A stretch of 64,000 nucleotides of DNA from Typha latifolia (GCA_019914945.1 CM034104.1:3970501-4034500); one strand, 5' to 3'. Shown: positions 24,394 to 38,001, counted from the stretch's first letter. Numbers and translations: made by a program. The notes: generated from the letters alone by a model not told the origin.

Positions 24394-27278
24394 AATGATG
24401 TAACGCCCCCGTCCGGCACGGGCACGTGCACGCACACTCACCCACACGGCACGCGCGGCGCACGGAACAAGTCGGGCGGGGCCCGTCACGCACAAATAGT
24501 CTCCTATGCACATTTAATCATGACATCATCAAACAAAATCTGCTAACCTATCCATGATCATATAATCCATCACCAAATAAATTATACTATTAACCAAATA
24601 AACATGTTAATATATAAATATCCCAGTCCGCAATAATATACATTAGACCACTACATAATCTGGCAGGACCCACATAGGCCACAACAAACCATCAAGATAC
24701 AACTAAAATAATTAATACAAGAGTACACTATGATTCGACCTATAATATCTAAATCATCGTCTAATACAAAAGAGTACAAATATCAAATACTAGTACAATT
24801 CAATATCTGGTTAAACTATCATCTATACCGTCTCGCATCTATAGCTCACCACATCATCATTCTAAAATATCTTCTCAAGATATCTCAAGCCGTTATCACG
24901 TACCATATATCTGAGAGGGTTAGAAAAAAAATGAAGAGAGTTATGAGCAAAAAGCTCAATGAATAGACCTTACCCCGAATCAGTGATGCCAAACAGAGAG
25001 TAAATCATGTACTGGATAATATGAATCAGAAAGAGCATCATGCCATGAATAAGTATATGAATGTTCCTCAATAATACATAAATGAAAAATAGATAACATG
25101 TCATATCATAACTGATAAAATATATAATCATCAATAATGTATAAATAAATCTCAATGTCATATCATCATCATAACTCTCTCTCTCTCTCTCAAATATGAC
25201 ATACGATGCATGCCGACCATGACTATGCTATGATATCAAATATAACCATATATGATACATATTGATCACTTGATAATCAAGTAACCAAATGATAATTAAA
25301 TCATATGCATTTCTCAACATCACAATCATCACTGATATCTCGGTATAATATCATCATACTAGACCACTATGCATAGTCAACACCCGGTACCCAGTCTCAA
25401 ACATCATGTCTGAAGGCTCAGAGCATATTCCGCTACCCGCAAGAGTATCTCTAATATAACCATACCCCGCCACTCGCTAGGGTATCAACATCCATCCAGA
25501 CTGAGCACCCTTCCTAGCTGATAGAAATCTCGTGAGGATAACTCGCCACATATGCCCTGGCGAACGGCATGTGTCCGAATGTCTGCTGCACACACAGACT
25601 AACGACCTCGGACGTAAGGCCAACAGGATCGCGACTATGTCGAGCGATTAATCATCCACCAAGCGAGTCCTAACCCTCGCACTCACTCGGGTATCCTCAC
25701 GCTTTCTATCAACTATCATATCAATCATATTTCATACTTTCCTTGTAAATGACAAATCATATGCATATATCCAGTACGATAACAAGTCAATGCATAACAA
25801 GAATTTAGGTGTGCAATGCCGACTCCAACTATGTATCTAACACATGCATACTCCTACTAGTCTATCACATGCACACTCATACTAGAAATCACTCCGACAC
25901 AAAGTCATAACAGTATAATCATCTCTAATCATCTCTATTTATCATCATCATACTCATATCCAAGATCAGCCTGATTTCATACATAATAAAAATATGCTCG
26001 ACTGTAATCATCTCTAGATAAAGTCATATAATCATGCTGGAGGCCAAAACATGCATGTACATAATATATAATATAACATAATTTGAGAAAGGCGTATAAG
26101 GGATAAGACTACTCACCACTACTACAAATACCAAGCAACCACTCGTTTACGTTGTTATGACAACGATCAAGCCTCGATAGCTAGGTCCACAGGGTCTTGA
26201 ACAAGGGGGTCGGGATCTAAAATTATTTATAACAAATAATGTCAGTCTTTCTATTCATTAAAATTAACCCGGCAAAAAGATAGTTTCTTGTTATAATTAT
26301 GTACTCTTCATTTCTATATTTGTTTTGTTATTTATTAACCATAATCATATTATTTAATAGTGTATTTAAAACATAATTATATATCTATTATTCTCCTTGA
26401 TAATTAAGAAAATAGGAATTAAGTTACTGTAAATAATTACGTAAGAATATAGGTACATAACCCTAATAATTATTATTACCTACCTAGGATTAACATAGTA
26501 AATTATATTGCAGGTCTTTTGCTAAACATGATATAATTAGAATTATATACTAACTATGATATAATTATATTTAATTTATATAAATTAAATACATTAAATT
26601 AACTAAACTAATTGAATAATTAATAACATAATCAAATATAATTAGAAATAAATAATGTGCATATATATATATATATTTAAATAAATAATACATAGTGCTG
26701 GGCATAGCCCAGCACCACTTGCAGGGTGCAGTCCAAGAGGAAAGAAGGGAAGAAGGAGGAGGAGAAGAAGAAGAAGGAGAAGAAGAAGAAGAAGGGAGGA
26801 GAGGAGGGAGGTACGGACCCAGGCCGGTGGGGAGGGTGTCGGTCGCTGGCTGGCCTCTCGCCGGCGGCTCAGTTTCGGTGAACCCGAGCTAAGGAGGAAG
26901 AGAGAGAGAGAAGAAAAGAGAAGAAGAGAGAAAAGGAGAAAGAACTCACCGGTGTGGTGGAGGTGGCGATAGTGGTACCCAAGGATGGAGGCGGCGGCGA
27001 TAGGCCGGTCTCAGCGAGAGAGAGAGAGAGAGTTTGAGGGAAGGAGAAGAGAGAGAGAAGGACCGAAAGAGAGAGTGGAAGGGGAAGAAAAAGATAGAGA
27101 GAGAGGCGATGGGGGTTTTGGCGGTGGTTGCGGCGGCACTGGGGCCCGCCGCAGCCAGCTGGCCGTAGCCGATTGGCTGCGGCGATGCGAGGGGGTGCGT
27201 GGCACCCCCCCCCCCCCCGCTGCCCCTTTGTTTGGGCACGAGGCCGGCCACAGTTTTAAGATTGGTTGTTACAAATGA
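24394..27278. mobile_element. Solo LTR (24399-27273) with perfect 5-bp target duplication
   Basis: The element is 2,875 bp. It starts TGTAACGCCC and ends TTGTTACA, so it has the TG...CA ends of an LTR with a 6-bp inverted TGTAAC/GTTACA. It is flanked by identical AATGA (24394-24398 and 27274-27278). No second copy of the ends, no primer-binding site with internal region, and no retroviral-type protein lies inside, which points to a solo LTR left by recombination. The minus-strand reading begins with a GC- and CT-rich block (26,700-27,260). The other end holds a GC-rich stretch near 24,410-24,490. Open frames inside are low-complexity by-products. Confidence 0.8.
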
Positions 27279-27309
27279 GATATTAAAAGTAAAATATAGT
27301 GTTGAATGA

Positions 27310-27444
27310 GGTTTTTCTAGTTTAGTTACATTTAGTTTTTCAATCTAGTATATAAAACTAAGTGCATATATTTTCTGTAGCCGATACACATTTTGTTATA
27401 TTATTATAAATTAAAAAATAAAATATAATTAAGTTGCAAAGCCC
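27310..27444. mobile_element. AT-rich MITE, copy C
   Basis: Ends near TTAGTTACATTTAGTTTTTC and (reversed) GGGGCTTTGCAACTTAATTA, the same end pattern as the elements at 45,645 and 46,066. The centre contains 'CACATTTTGTTATATTA'. The borders are approximate. A 9-bp flanking duplication is possible but imperfect. Confidence 0.5.
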
Positions 27445-27499
27445 CAATGCAGAATGAAAGCAAAATGTAGGGTTTCTTAGAATAAATTTCCCATTTTCA

Positions 27500-27640
27500 A
27501 AGTGCTTTTGCAATTTAATTATATCTTAGTTTTTTTTATTTGCAACAATGTACTCTAGTATCTAATGCATATATAAATTATGTACAATCCTAATTTTGAA
27601 AAATAAAATAAAATAAATATAGTTAAATTACATAAGCCCC
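27500..27640. mobile_element. AT-rich MITE, copy D
   Basis: Begins about GTGCTTTTGCAATTTAATTA and ends, reversed, GGGGCTTATGTAATTTAACT, matching the family at 45,645 and 46,066. It is about 140 bp, non-coding, and lies 55 bp from copy C. Target duplication not determined. Confidence 0.5.
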
Positions 27641-29560
27641 GTTTTTTCATGGTCCTCGATGAATTTGGCTATTTCTCAACAAAGAGCCAAGAAATAACTA
27701 GGCCAAATATTACTTGTCAGGATGATCAATTCCTAAAAAAATGAGCCACAAGCCCACAAATTAGTTAAATTCATAACTCGGCTCAATGCATTATGTGATC
27801 TTCTCTTTGATTCAGGCGTGACTTCAAACTTGTAAGACTAATGATAGGAACCCCAATGTACACAATGCTTAGTTAGTTTGCTTGACTATGAGTGTAACAC
27901 AAAGTTCTCATCTTTTCTATTGAATCAAGTGCTTCATCCTCCTCATTCTCATATAGGCAAAAATCTATCTCTTTTACATGATTAGCAAAAATTAAATCAT
28001 GTGAAAAAGTATTTTATTGCAAGATTAGTTATATGTGGTATAACTTTTTCAACCAACGGACTATTTTTTTTTTGGTTGGAAAATCCTCTTCCTTACGTAG
28101 GACCTTCTTCGCTCGCCCTCTTCCTATAACTAGGACTGAAGTATATCTAGAGATCATATCTTCATATCATAGACTAGTCCATAGCTGATGGCAAATTCAT
28201 GAAAGAACAAAGAGAAATTAACAATAGAATTGCAAAGAACTGATGAAAAAAAAAAACTTTATATATTTACAAATATTTAATATGCCTTTTTACTTTGATG
28301 TAAAAGAAATTTAATAATTCAATTGTACAAGGACCTCAAAAGGCTACTCATATTCAATGTAGATAGGAATATACAACTCCCCAATACAAGAGGTTGTCGA
28401 GTTAATTTTAGATGAGAAAAATGTATATAGTGCAAGTGGCTTCTTAGCTTGACTTGGCTCGGCAGATCGGTGGTGGTGTATCGGTTTACAGGACTCGATA
28501 GCATTTGGCTCAAAAAAATGGTTCGATAATGCAATGTATTGGAACTTTGACTATGCAGCTTTGAGCATTAGTTTAGCATGATAATGGATCAATCTATGAC
28601 TTGGATGGCTTGGTTTATGGGAGGGTTGACCTCATTCTCTAGTATAATATTTGATATACTTTAAAGTGCTATTGTATTAAAGGAGAATTGGCTTCTTTTT
28701 GACCAATAGTTAGCCTACGGGCTCATCATCAATATGGAAAAATAAGTAGAATAGTCTTAAAAGAGTTAAACGAGTAATAAGCAGGCAATAGCATTACTAT
28801 ATGAAAAGAAAAAAAAAGGATGTTTGGTTGCTAGAAAATGAGGAAAGAAAATAATAATTTTTATAAACTTGGCTATCTTTGATATTTGATTGTAAAGAAT
28901 ATATTAAAGAAGATTCATTTTGACTTTATTTCTCGAAAGATAAAAAAACTACTTTATCGAAATCAAATCAGTTTCTTGAACTCCATTTTCATAGCTACCA
29001 AATAGATCCAAACGATAGTATATCTTACATAAATTTTTTAGTATCCATTGTCCATTGTTCCAACGGTACGTCTCTATAACGTTGACCATATATTATATTA
29101 GATTCTACATAAATTATTTGTTGGTCTAAATGCTAATAAATAATATTTAACTATCGTGGTTTACACTTTACACCCTATCTTTTCAATAATTTTAACTTAG
29201 TCTCCGCATATCATTTTCACTATACATTTCTTGCCCGTCTCCCTAATTAAATTAATCCCCACTCTGAATTAAATATATTGCAAATATAGGGTGTTTGTTA
29301 TAAATTTTCCTATATAATATCACAATATACATCGGCCACGGCGTTTCCGTGGTTTACGATGGGCGGCATGGGACCCACATCAGAGCGGGGCCCGCCGTTG
29401 CGCTGACGTGGTCGTCCCCATTCGTTCCATCGCTTTCCGTCTTGGCCTCCGATAATCCCGTTACCGCCCGATGAGACGCTTCACCATTCGCCCGCGAGCG
29501 AGCCCTTCCGACCCGCTCCGCGGTGAGCGCAACCGGGGCGGTGACGGGAACCTCGACGTG
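27641..29560. other. Gene-free DNA upstream of the CIPK gene
   Basis: AT-rich sequence without a supported gene. Around 29,160-29,310 it shows similarity to one arm of the hairpin MITE at 16,321 ('GTGGTTTACAC'). From about 29,330 the composition turns GC- and CpG-rich, marking the proximal promoter of the kinase. Confidence 0.6.
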
Positions 29561-29567
29561 CGACCAT

Positions 29568-29575
29568 TATAAATA
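29568..29575 (+). promoter_or_regulatory. TATA box of the CIPK gene
   Basis: TATAAATA lies in an otherwise GC-rich stretch, 98 bases before the kinase start codon. A transcription start about 30 bases downstream would give a leader of roughly 70 bases. The context is convincing, but no transcript data are available. Confidence 0.6.
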
Positions 29576-29672
29576 CCGTAAGGCCGCCGGTCGGAGCTCA
29601 CGGACGCTCCTACGTCCGCCCGCCGTCGCCGCAGCCCGCCTCGACCCGAGGGGACACGTGGCGAGCAGGGAG

Positions 29673-32600
29673 ATGGCGAAGGACGGGGAGAGGGTGCGGG
29701 TGGGCGAGTACGCGATCGGGCGGACGCTCGGGGAGGGGACCTTCGGGAAGGTGAAGGCGGCGCGGCGAGTCGACACCGGCGGCTGCTTCGCCATCAAGAT
29801 CATCGAGCGGAGCCGGATCGTCGACCGCAAGACCCACGACCAGGTACTACTTCCTTCATTTTGTTGTTCGCCATTAGGGCTAAATACCAGTCCCCTTGTT
29901 TATTTGTGGAAAATTACATTCACCATTTAGGTTTATGTTTTCATTTTATTTTTGTTTATTATTGTGAGCAGATTAAGAGGGAGATTGCTACGCTGAAGCT
30001 TCTCCGGCATCCCAACGTCGTCCGCTTGTACGAGGTCTCTCTCCCCCTCTCCCTCTCCCTCTCTCTCAAAAGTATGGGGGCCTGGGGGGGTTTCTAGTCC
30101 AATTTGTTCCATATATTTGCTGGTCTTTATTGCAAAAAAAAAAGATACACTGCAAAAAAGATTGTCCTTTTCTTTTATTGGGTTTATTTACGTAATAGCG
30201 ACTAAAATAATATGACTGCTCCTAAATTTTTAACTCTTAAGAATTGCTATTATAGTTAGCTTTTAACCTAATATTTCTAACAAATTATATTAAAGTTAAT
30301 AAACACATGCATTTATCAACTATTTTTTGTTTTGTGTAAAAGAAGATATTTTTTGTACCATAATATTGAATAACTTTTAAACTATTTAAAATAATTTATT
30401 AAGGGCAAAGTGATTTTTTTTCTGAATCTTAGTTCAATTTTAATCATGATTATTTATATTTAACTAACATAATGATATCAATTATAATATTTCAAAGAAT
30501 ATAAAGGTAATTATAATATTTTAAATATTTTCGGAAGTAATTATGTCAAAATGGTTTTTTTATTATGCTACTTTTGACATGTCTGCAGCTTAAGCTGTTG
30601 GGGATCCATTTTTTGACTATGTCATGGACCCCACCCTTCAATATTCATGTCTTATGAAGTAACGCATCCCAACGATATGTACGATTATAAAATAAAAAAA
30701 AAAGTATTGGTGTTACATAAATCTGTGTGCCTCTCGTTCTTAATTTTGCCACAGCTTGGTAGATCCAACAATTTCATTTTGTTGCTCTTTCGACAGGTCT
30801 TAGCTAGCAAAACTAAAATCTACATGGTCCTTGAACAAGTAACCGGTGGTGAGCTGTTTGACAAAATTGTAATAAACCTCATCTCCTAGCTCTTTGGCAC
30901 ATATTTTAAAAGTTGTGAAATTGTTATCTTCCTTCTAATAGCTAAAATACGCCATGCCTCTAAAGATGCATGCTATCTGATTTTCTACGTCGACGGATGC
31001 CATAGGAACTCGAAGGACACCTTTCAGAACACGATGGACGCAGGCTTTTCCAGCAGCTAATGGATGCTGTGAGCTATTGCCATGACAAAGGTGTCTACCA
31101 CAGGGATTTGAAGGTATATATGCTCTCTGTACTTCAAATGCATACGACTGACAAATTCTATTATCTTAAAGTAGTAGTTAACTATTTATGTAGCTGGGCT
31201 AGTCAATTATTACCGTAAAACTAGAAAGATCACATGATAGAAGAGAAAATGTTGAAGTTGAAACCATTTTACACAGAATATTTACAGCTGATTGAGGTAG
31301 TAAAATTACAACAAATTTTGATAATTTTGTCAATTTGACTCAGTTTGTAAATGATTTTTACAGTCACTTGTGTTTATGAGAGAGAGCTCATATTAGGAAT
31401 AACCATTGACCCATGTATAAACTTTTCTTCATTTTTTTCATGATTTTCCTCTACCTCTCTAATCTTTACTATCTTATGCTGGAGTAGAGGGAAAATAGGA
31501 CCATTTGAGTACTAACTGCTATCATTTCCTACATTTTGTTGCAGCCTGAGAATGTGCTGGTTGATGCAAATGGAAAAATCAAGATATCCGACTTTGGACT
31601 CAGTGCTTTGCCTCAACAATTTGGGGTATATGTTGATAATAAAATCACACAAGCATATTGATTATGTTTATGATATTTTGATATTACATTTTTATTTTTG
31701 CTTATGTTTCAGAATGATGGTCTTCTGCACACTACATGTGGGAGTCCCAATTATGTTGCACCTGAGGTAAGAGAAAATTTATTTTTGAGCTATCAAGATA
31801 TTGTTATTCTTTTTCCTAGAGATTTAGTGACAGATGAGTTTCTCACATATGTTGATAGGTTCTTGCCAACCGTGGATATGATGGTGCTAAATCAGATATC
31901 TGGTCTTGCGGTGTCATCTTGTATGTCATCCTCACAGGATGTTTTCCATTTGATGATAAAAATCTTGCCGTTCTTTATCTAAAGGTGAAAAATATCTGAC
32001 TAATCAGGAATTGTCTCTACTAGGTTATATTTACGTATTTTAGCTAGCACTAATAGTTAGTTATAATGATTCTCATGCATGTTTCTGAAATTTTTTGATC
32101 TATGGTGAGTTGTAGCTAATATAGCATTTGATGATGAGGTTTGTCTTCTAGTTTAATACTTTAAATCATATGATAGTATAATTTTCTCCTTGAACCAGTA
32201 GTAGGCTTTAGTGGTGATCTATATAATATGTTTTTGTTTGTCTCTCGTTTTTTAGAGTCATTATTCTTAAAGTATATGCCATCTTGAAACCTGATTATTG
32301 CTAGGACTGAATTATTTGGGTATTCGAGTAATTTGCTACTCGTAGTGCCTAAAGAGTAAAGAGACATCTTGAGACATCTTATCATTTAAACTAGTCGTAC
32401 TACTTTCTTTGTTTAGTAATTGTGCATATGTCGTAAGATCTTTAAAGAGTTGTATTTTTTTAATTATTATTTAAGATCCTTTGAAGTTATGTTACATGAT
32501 AGGAACATCTAAACATGAGGTTGCGTTTGATATGGAAATTCTTCGTTTGTAATTTGGTACTTAAAGAACTTCTGTCATTGATTCAGATTTTGAAAGGTGA

Positions 32601-33800
32601 GCTCCAGATTCCTAGATGGCTCTCCCCTAGTGCACAAAACATTATTAAGAGGATTCTTGATCCAAATCCTCAAACTCGAATAAATATGGCTCAAATCAAA
32701 GAAGATTATTGGTTTAAGCAAGACTATATTCCTGATATACCTGAAGAAGAAGATATAAGCTCTGATGATGAAGCCTCTGCAATCAAGGAGGTAAAAGTAG
32801 TTTCTGTTCTGTTACTCCTTTCTAACTTATATATGGCTTTCAATTACTGTTAAGATTGGACAAATTTGTTCATTTTGAAGGTAGCAGAAACAGATGAACA
32901 TGGACACATTTACAATCACATAAATGCATTTGAGTTAATTGGAATGTCTTCATCCCTCGATCTTTCTGGTTTGTTTGAGCAAGAGGTAATTTCTTTTTAT
33001 TTTAAGAATTTATCTGTATTCTTAGAATATCTAGTTCTGTTACTTTTACTATAATAAAATGAGGGAAGATCCTAGATTCTCTCTCTTGTTAGGCTGATAA
33101 TGTTTTAATGATTATAATTTCTCCTAGGATGCCTCTGAAAGGATGATTAGATTCACATCAAATTATGCGCCAAAAGATTTGTTCGAGAAGATTGAGGACA
33201 TTGTTACCAGAATGGGGTTTCAAGTTCATAAACGACATGGCAAGGTACTTGTTTAAATTTCCTTTAGTTTGTCAAGCTTTATTTCTTTGAGTAGTTCTTT
33301 GTAATTATCTTCCAACTTAAAATTTGCTGAAGGCTAAAATTCTAGTCATGCTAATTTGCAGCTGAAGGTAATGCAACAGTGTCAGGGTACTACAACACAT
33401 ATGTCACTTCTAGTGATTACCGAGGTAAAATTTTCTTCTCCATATCTATTAAATATCTAACAAAGGTTTTCATCTAAATGTTTGTTAGCATCAAAACTTC
33501 AGGTATTTGAACTTAGCGCGTCTCTGTCTGTTGTTGAGTTGAGAAAATCATATGGAGATTCTTCACTGTATAGACAAGTATGCACTTTTATCCTTACCAT
33601 GAAAATCTTGATCTTAGTTTACATAGGGTGAGTTTAGAATGTTAGTACCTTAATTCCAACTATTACTAATGCAGTTGTGTGCAAAGTTGTTGGATAATTT
33701 GGGTGTCCACCAAAACCAACAGATTTCTGCAAAGCAATCATTAATTCAAGAACACACAGAATTAGAAGGGGAAATGCCTGTTGTTTTGTTCTCAGTTTGA
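29673..33800 (+). CDS. CIPK1: CBL-interacting protein kinase, CIPK1 type (SnRK3)
   Basis: CIPKs are Ser/Thr kinases recruited and activated by calcineurin B-like calcium sensors. Exons: 29673-29843, 29972-30034, 30797-30868, 31006-31113, 31545-31625, 31713-31766, 31859-31984, 32587-32790, 32881-32985, 33128-33244, 33362-33424, 33503-33577, 33675-33800. All are phase 0, giving 454 residues. Visible are the Gly loop GEGTFGKV (20-27), Lys42, HRDLKPEN (134-141), DFG, an activation segment ending APE, the NAF motif (308-310) in the autoinhibitory CBL-binding segment, and a C-terminal phosphatase-interaction region (about 331-375). Blocks such as [17 protein letters not shown] and [10 protein letters not shown] match Arabidopsis CIPK1 more closely than SOS2 or CIPK8; CIPK17 is the alternative. 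The many introns fit the intron-rich CIPK clade. The first exon is strongly GC-rich and later exons are not. The start is the first ATG after the TATA box. Confidence 0.94.
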
Positions 33801-36288
33801 GTCAGTTGTAGAAGATTGTTCAATGCAGCATATAGAATTCCAAAGAGAAGATTGGAACAAGTAGAACTTTTTCTCTTATTTCTTTGGAAAAGAAAAAGTT
33901 TGTATCGACCGAAGGAATTAAAGGGCTTGAATTGTATAAGCCCCATTTGGGATAGCTCTGACATACATGCTTCTGAGCTGGTAAAGAAGTGTACAAGTTT
34001 GGCCTTGATATACTATGTAATGAGGGTCTAGGTTGTGTATGATTACACTCTTGTTTTCAATTCTTTGGATTTTAAAAGCTCTTTTATTTTCTATTCTCTT
34101 TCTATTTGTTTTATTCATCAAGGTAAAATCAATAACATTATAGCAATTATTATTTATTCATTCCCATACACAACATAAATAAAATTTATTCTCAATAGTG
34201 GTAACATTTGTCGATAAGCATTGCCAAGTATATTCTTGACAGTGGAATAGAGGTAGTTCCTGATAAATCTGTTTTGAGTTAATCAATTATGTAGAGAAAT
34301 TTTCTATATCTATAGAAGATACACTTCATGGAGAGGGCCCAAAGTTCAATTAGGTCAAGCTTGAATGGGGTTTGATTTGAACTCAAAACTGAGTTCATGT
34401 TCAGATCTAATAATATTATGGAGCTGCTTTAATCTTTAATCTTGATTTAGTTTTAAAATGAGCTAAGCTTGGTGATAACTATCGGCTCTGAAATCATTTG
34501 AACTGATGAAACACATTCTTAATGAATATGTATCTGCTTTTCGAAACACAATCCTATTTAGGAAGATGGAGAAACTCATTAATGAAATCAAATGTGGATG
34601 CTTTATTTTGGCGATGAGATCTTAGATGATTTTTCAACGATGTCCGATAAATATAAGCTTGTAAGGCATGATTTTGTTTTTTGTTTTTTTTGTTGTTGTT
34701 GAAGTTACTAACCAAATGTCTTAAGCAGTATTGATGATAATCCATTGGATCATTTCACCCGATAGATTTATTATTGACAGCTGCAAGTATACTCTTGTGA
34801 CGGTCTAAAATTAAGCACACTCCTATGTTATTCATAATTCTATATCGTAGACGTGAAAGAAATCACCCCAATTGTCTGTGTTTTCACCTTTAATGATGAT
34901 AAAAATAAGATGAAATAATCGATCATTTTCATCAACACCTGTAGCTATTAATAAGGTTGCTTTATATTTGCCATATAAGTGTGTTCAATCCGTTCTTATA
35001 GCAGTTCAAAAGTATTTCAATAGAAGCACAAAACAACTAAAACATACATCGAAGAACTTGAAAGTTTGAGTCAGATGACTAAATCTTCTTTCAATAAACT
35101 ACGATCTTTGAGGATTTCCTTTGCAAATTAATTATAAAATATGATAATTTATTGTAGGACTCCCTTCACTTGTCATGCAACTGTATAATTGTTTTGATTG
35201 CATTCTTAACCATCTCTTTAACCTCAAGGGTGATAAGTTTGCTATCCAACTATTGGTGGTACTTATTTAGTGATATATTTAGATATGCGTATTCTCTGAT
35301 GAATACAATAATCTTTCACTTTCCATGTTGCTAGCGATATCGTGCTAGGAATCTCCATTAACATACATTATCTTGTTGGCACTCACATAATAGATGTTAG
35401 AGTTAGAGTCTGTCACTTTGTAAGGATGATAGAATAAAAGTGTATTATTATCTTTACGCAATTCTGTGTGAGAAATCTTTAATTAATTGGTAAACTAATG
35501 ATCTTATTATTCATAACTGCTACAAGTTCACAGCCTTTACCTATATTGGAGCAAGTTGAATGATCATCTCTAGTCGGATATCATTATCATCGTCATCTTT
35601 ATAATATGATCATCAAACCCATTATTCATTGTTGCTTCCTTTATAATATGATCATTTTCTTCAGCTTCTATTAATCTAACAACTTTAATTATATCGTTCT
35701 GGCATGAATCAGATTGCCGATAATCATCATCCACACTCTCAACATTGAAAGGTTGACTAAATTGTGCTGCATAATAATGTTTCAAAGTCTTGATATTTAG
35801 AGAAGGATAATGGATGATAAATTCATTGGTTGAAATGTTCTTATTGAGTCCAAAGTGGTGCTTTCATACATATTCAAAAAATAAAATAACAATTACCACA
35901 AACAAACGTAACCTACTCTATTCAAATAATTGTAATATATTGATATTTATCATAATTTATTTTAAAATAATAAAAAAGAGACAAGCATAACCTACTCTAA
36001 ATATAATTTACCATAATTTATCATAATTTGTTCTAAAATGATAAGAGAGATTAACATAACATATTCTATTCATTCTTACAACAATTGATCATAATTTATT
36101 CTAAAATGATAAAGAAAGATGAAGATAAAGAGAGGTAAAGAGAGGAAGGAGAGAAACAAAAAAAAAAAAAAGAGAAATTAATTTGAACCGGCTATTAAAA
36201 TAATATGTTTTCATTAAAAAAAATATTGAATTAAAAAGAGTTCAACAAAAAGAGACTTGTAAGGTTTGGGATTGGAGCTTCGTGTGTT

Positions 36289-36738
36289 AAATCTTGGCTC
36301 GACCTAATAATTCAATATGATAATTCGTCTGTTAATCGAGTTTGAGTTTAATTTAATCAGATTCGAGTCATAAACTGATCAACTCACTTAACCTAATTAA
36401 TAATCCAATCATGTTTCAGTTTATATAATTACCCGTTTTGACTCATTTAGGTAAACGGTTCAAGTCAACCCAACTGCCAAACCCTTACTATACAAACTAA
36501 CACTAACTAAGTTTGGAGGCTGCATGGGATGGGATGTGGCAAATCTTGACTGAATCTGATAATTCAATATGATAATTTATTTTTTAATCGAGTTTGAGTC
36601 ATAAACGAATCAACTCATTTAACCCAATTAATAATCGGGTTATGTTTAAGTTTATATAGCTAGCTGTTTTGACCCATTTAGATAAATGGGTCAAGTCAAA
36701 TCAACCCGTCAAATCCTTACTATACAAACTAACACTAA
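36289..36738. repeat. Tandem duplication of a ~210-bp segment
   Basis: Copy 1 (36,289-36,508) and copy 2 (36,541-36,738) run in the same direction with a 32-bp spacer. Both start AAATCTTG, contain AATTCAATATGATAATT and TTAATCGAGTTTGAGT, and end CTTACTATACAAACTAACAC. They differ by scattered substitutions and small indels, so the event is not recent. Confidence 0.75.
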
Positions 36739-37912
36739 ACCTAAGTTCAAAATTACCTATTTGTTCAATTAGTTTTGAAAACAAGCATATTAAAATTTTT
36801 ACATAATTACTGTTAAAACTTTTTAAATATCATAGTTGTACAAAATCCAATTCTATAACACTTATTAAATATCATAATTGTAATGAAGCATTTCTATATA
36901 GAGAAATGTGGAAGAACAAGACCATAATTTTGTTTTCCTTTACTCTTCCTTCTCTTTTTTCATATTTTTTTCCAAACCCCAACATTAGATATAAATCTCA
37001 CCACCACAATCATATGCTCTAATCCTCTAGATTCTCCTCCTCCTCCCAAATCAGGACCCTATATATATATATATATATATATCTCATAATCATCACTAAC
37101 ATTTCTAATTATCTTCCGTTTCTAAACATAAATTTTATCTATCGCCGCCGTGACCACCAAACTCTCTTGTTTGCTTTGAGTTTATGGACTCCTCTTGAAC
37201 TGATTTAGAAATCTCTAAACTATTTCAGTAATCAAATATCTTTTTATCATTTTCATATCTAATCAAATTTACTCTCTAAAACATTAAAACTAAGAAATAA
37301 GACTAATTAATCGAGTTCGGAGCTTAGTCTTAAACCAAACGTGTCATTATAATTTTCACCCATGATACAAAGTTAGCATTATGGGTTAATCTATTTTCTA
37401 ATTTTATAACCATATTGAATTGAACCAATTTTAGCAGTGGGTTAATCAATTTTAGGTCAATTATGTCTATACCCCCTGACACCTTAAATCTTTTTAAGTT
37501 ATAATATTCCTTTAAACTTTTTAAACGTCACAAAGGAGCTGCATTTGGATCTTAATGAGGTCTAATGCGTGGGCGGAGCCCTTTAAGACCCATCTCTCTC
37601 TCACTGCCGGCAGTGCGAGCTCACCCTTAATGCGAGCCCGGAGAGAATTAATGAGGCTATTTAGATAATTTCATAATTTTATTGGTAAATTTGATGAGCT
37701 CGTTAATTTATTAGGAGTATAATTATTATTAAGCGTTATTCATCACCGTCGTTAGCAGTTTTATTTTGTCCAATATCTAAAATGGTTTAAGGAGTTCTCG
37801 TAGTAAAAACTAGGTATAGTTTAGCGGTGTTGACGTAATTAACCCATCAATTTATTTATGGGTTTATTTAACGGTTTATTCATACGACCGGTCACTCCGG
37901 TTTTGTTCTTAC

Positions 37913-37935
37913 AATATATATATATATATATATAA
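37913..37935. repeat. (TA)n microsatellite in the RCL1 promoter
   Basis: A run of TA repeats lies about 67-90 bases upstream of the RCL1 start codon, where a TATA box would be expected; no other TATA-like sequence is closer. Repeat length could therefore vary the core promoter. A similar TA run occurs at 37,057-37,081. Confidence 0.55.
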
Positions 37936-38001
37936 TATTATTTTCTTAAACCCTAGTTCTCGTTCTACACTTCTTCGCCTGGTAGATTGATTGATAGAGA
38001 G

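Larger units (their letters stand above)
33801..38001. other. Gene-free DNA between CIPK and RCL1
   Basis: The first 300 bp probably contains the kinase 3'UTR. The rest is AT-rich and contains only short frames with no recognisable product. It includes the duplicated segment at 36,289-36,738, a TA microsatellite at 37,057-37,081 and another just before the RCL1 gene. Confidence 0.6.

Noticed and set aside
26946..27251. Overlapping open frames in the GC-rich block, up to 101 codons, on both strands
   Set aside because: They are low-complexity (Ser/Pro/Gly or Arg/Glu) translations of CT-rich DNA, open on both strands at once, and lie inside the solo LTR.
27641..29330. Possible extra gene between SEC23 and CIPK
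   Set aside because: All frames are short, AT-rich and interrupted, without conserved motifs or coherent splice-linked exons.
29523..29672. 50-codon N-terminal extension of the CIPK frame
   Set aside because: It begins with GTG, spans the TATA box and presumed transcription start, and the kinase family normally begins close to the ATG at 29,673.
35570..35785. 71-codon minus-strand frame with repeated DDHIIK-like sequence
   Set aside because: The apparent repeat comes from AT-rich ATGATCAT-like DNA; no splice context or domain supports a gene.
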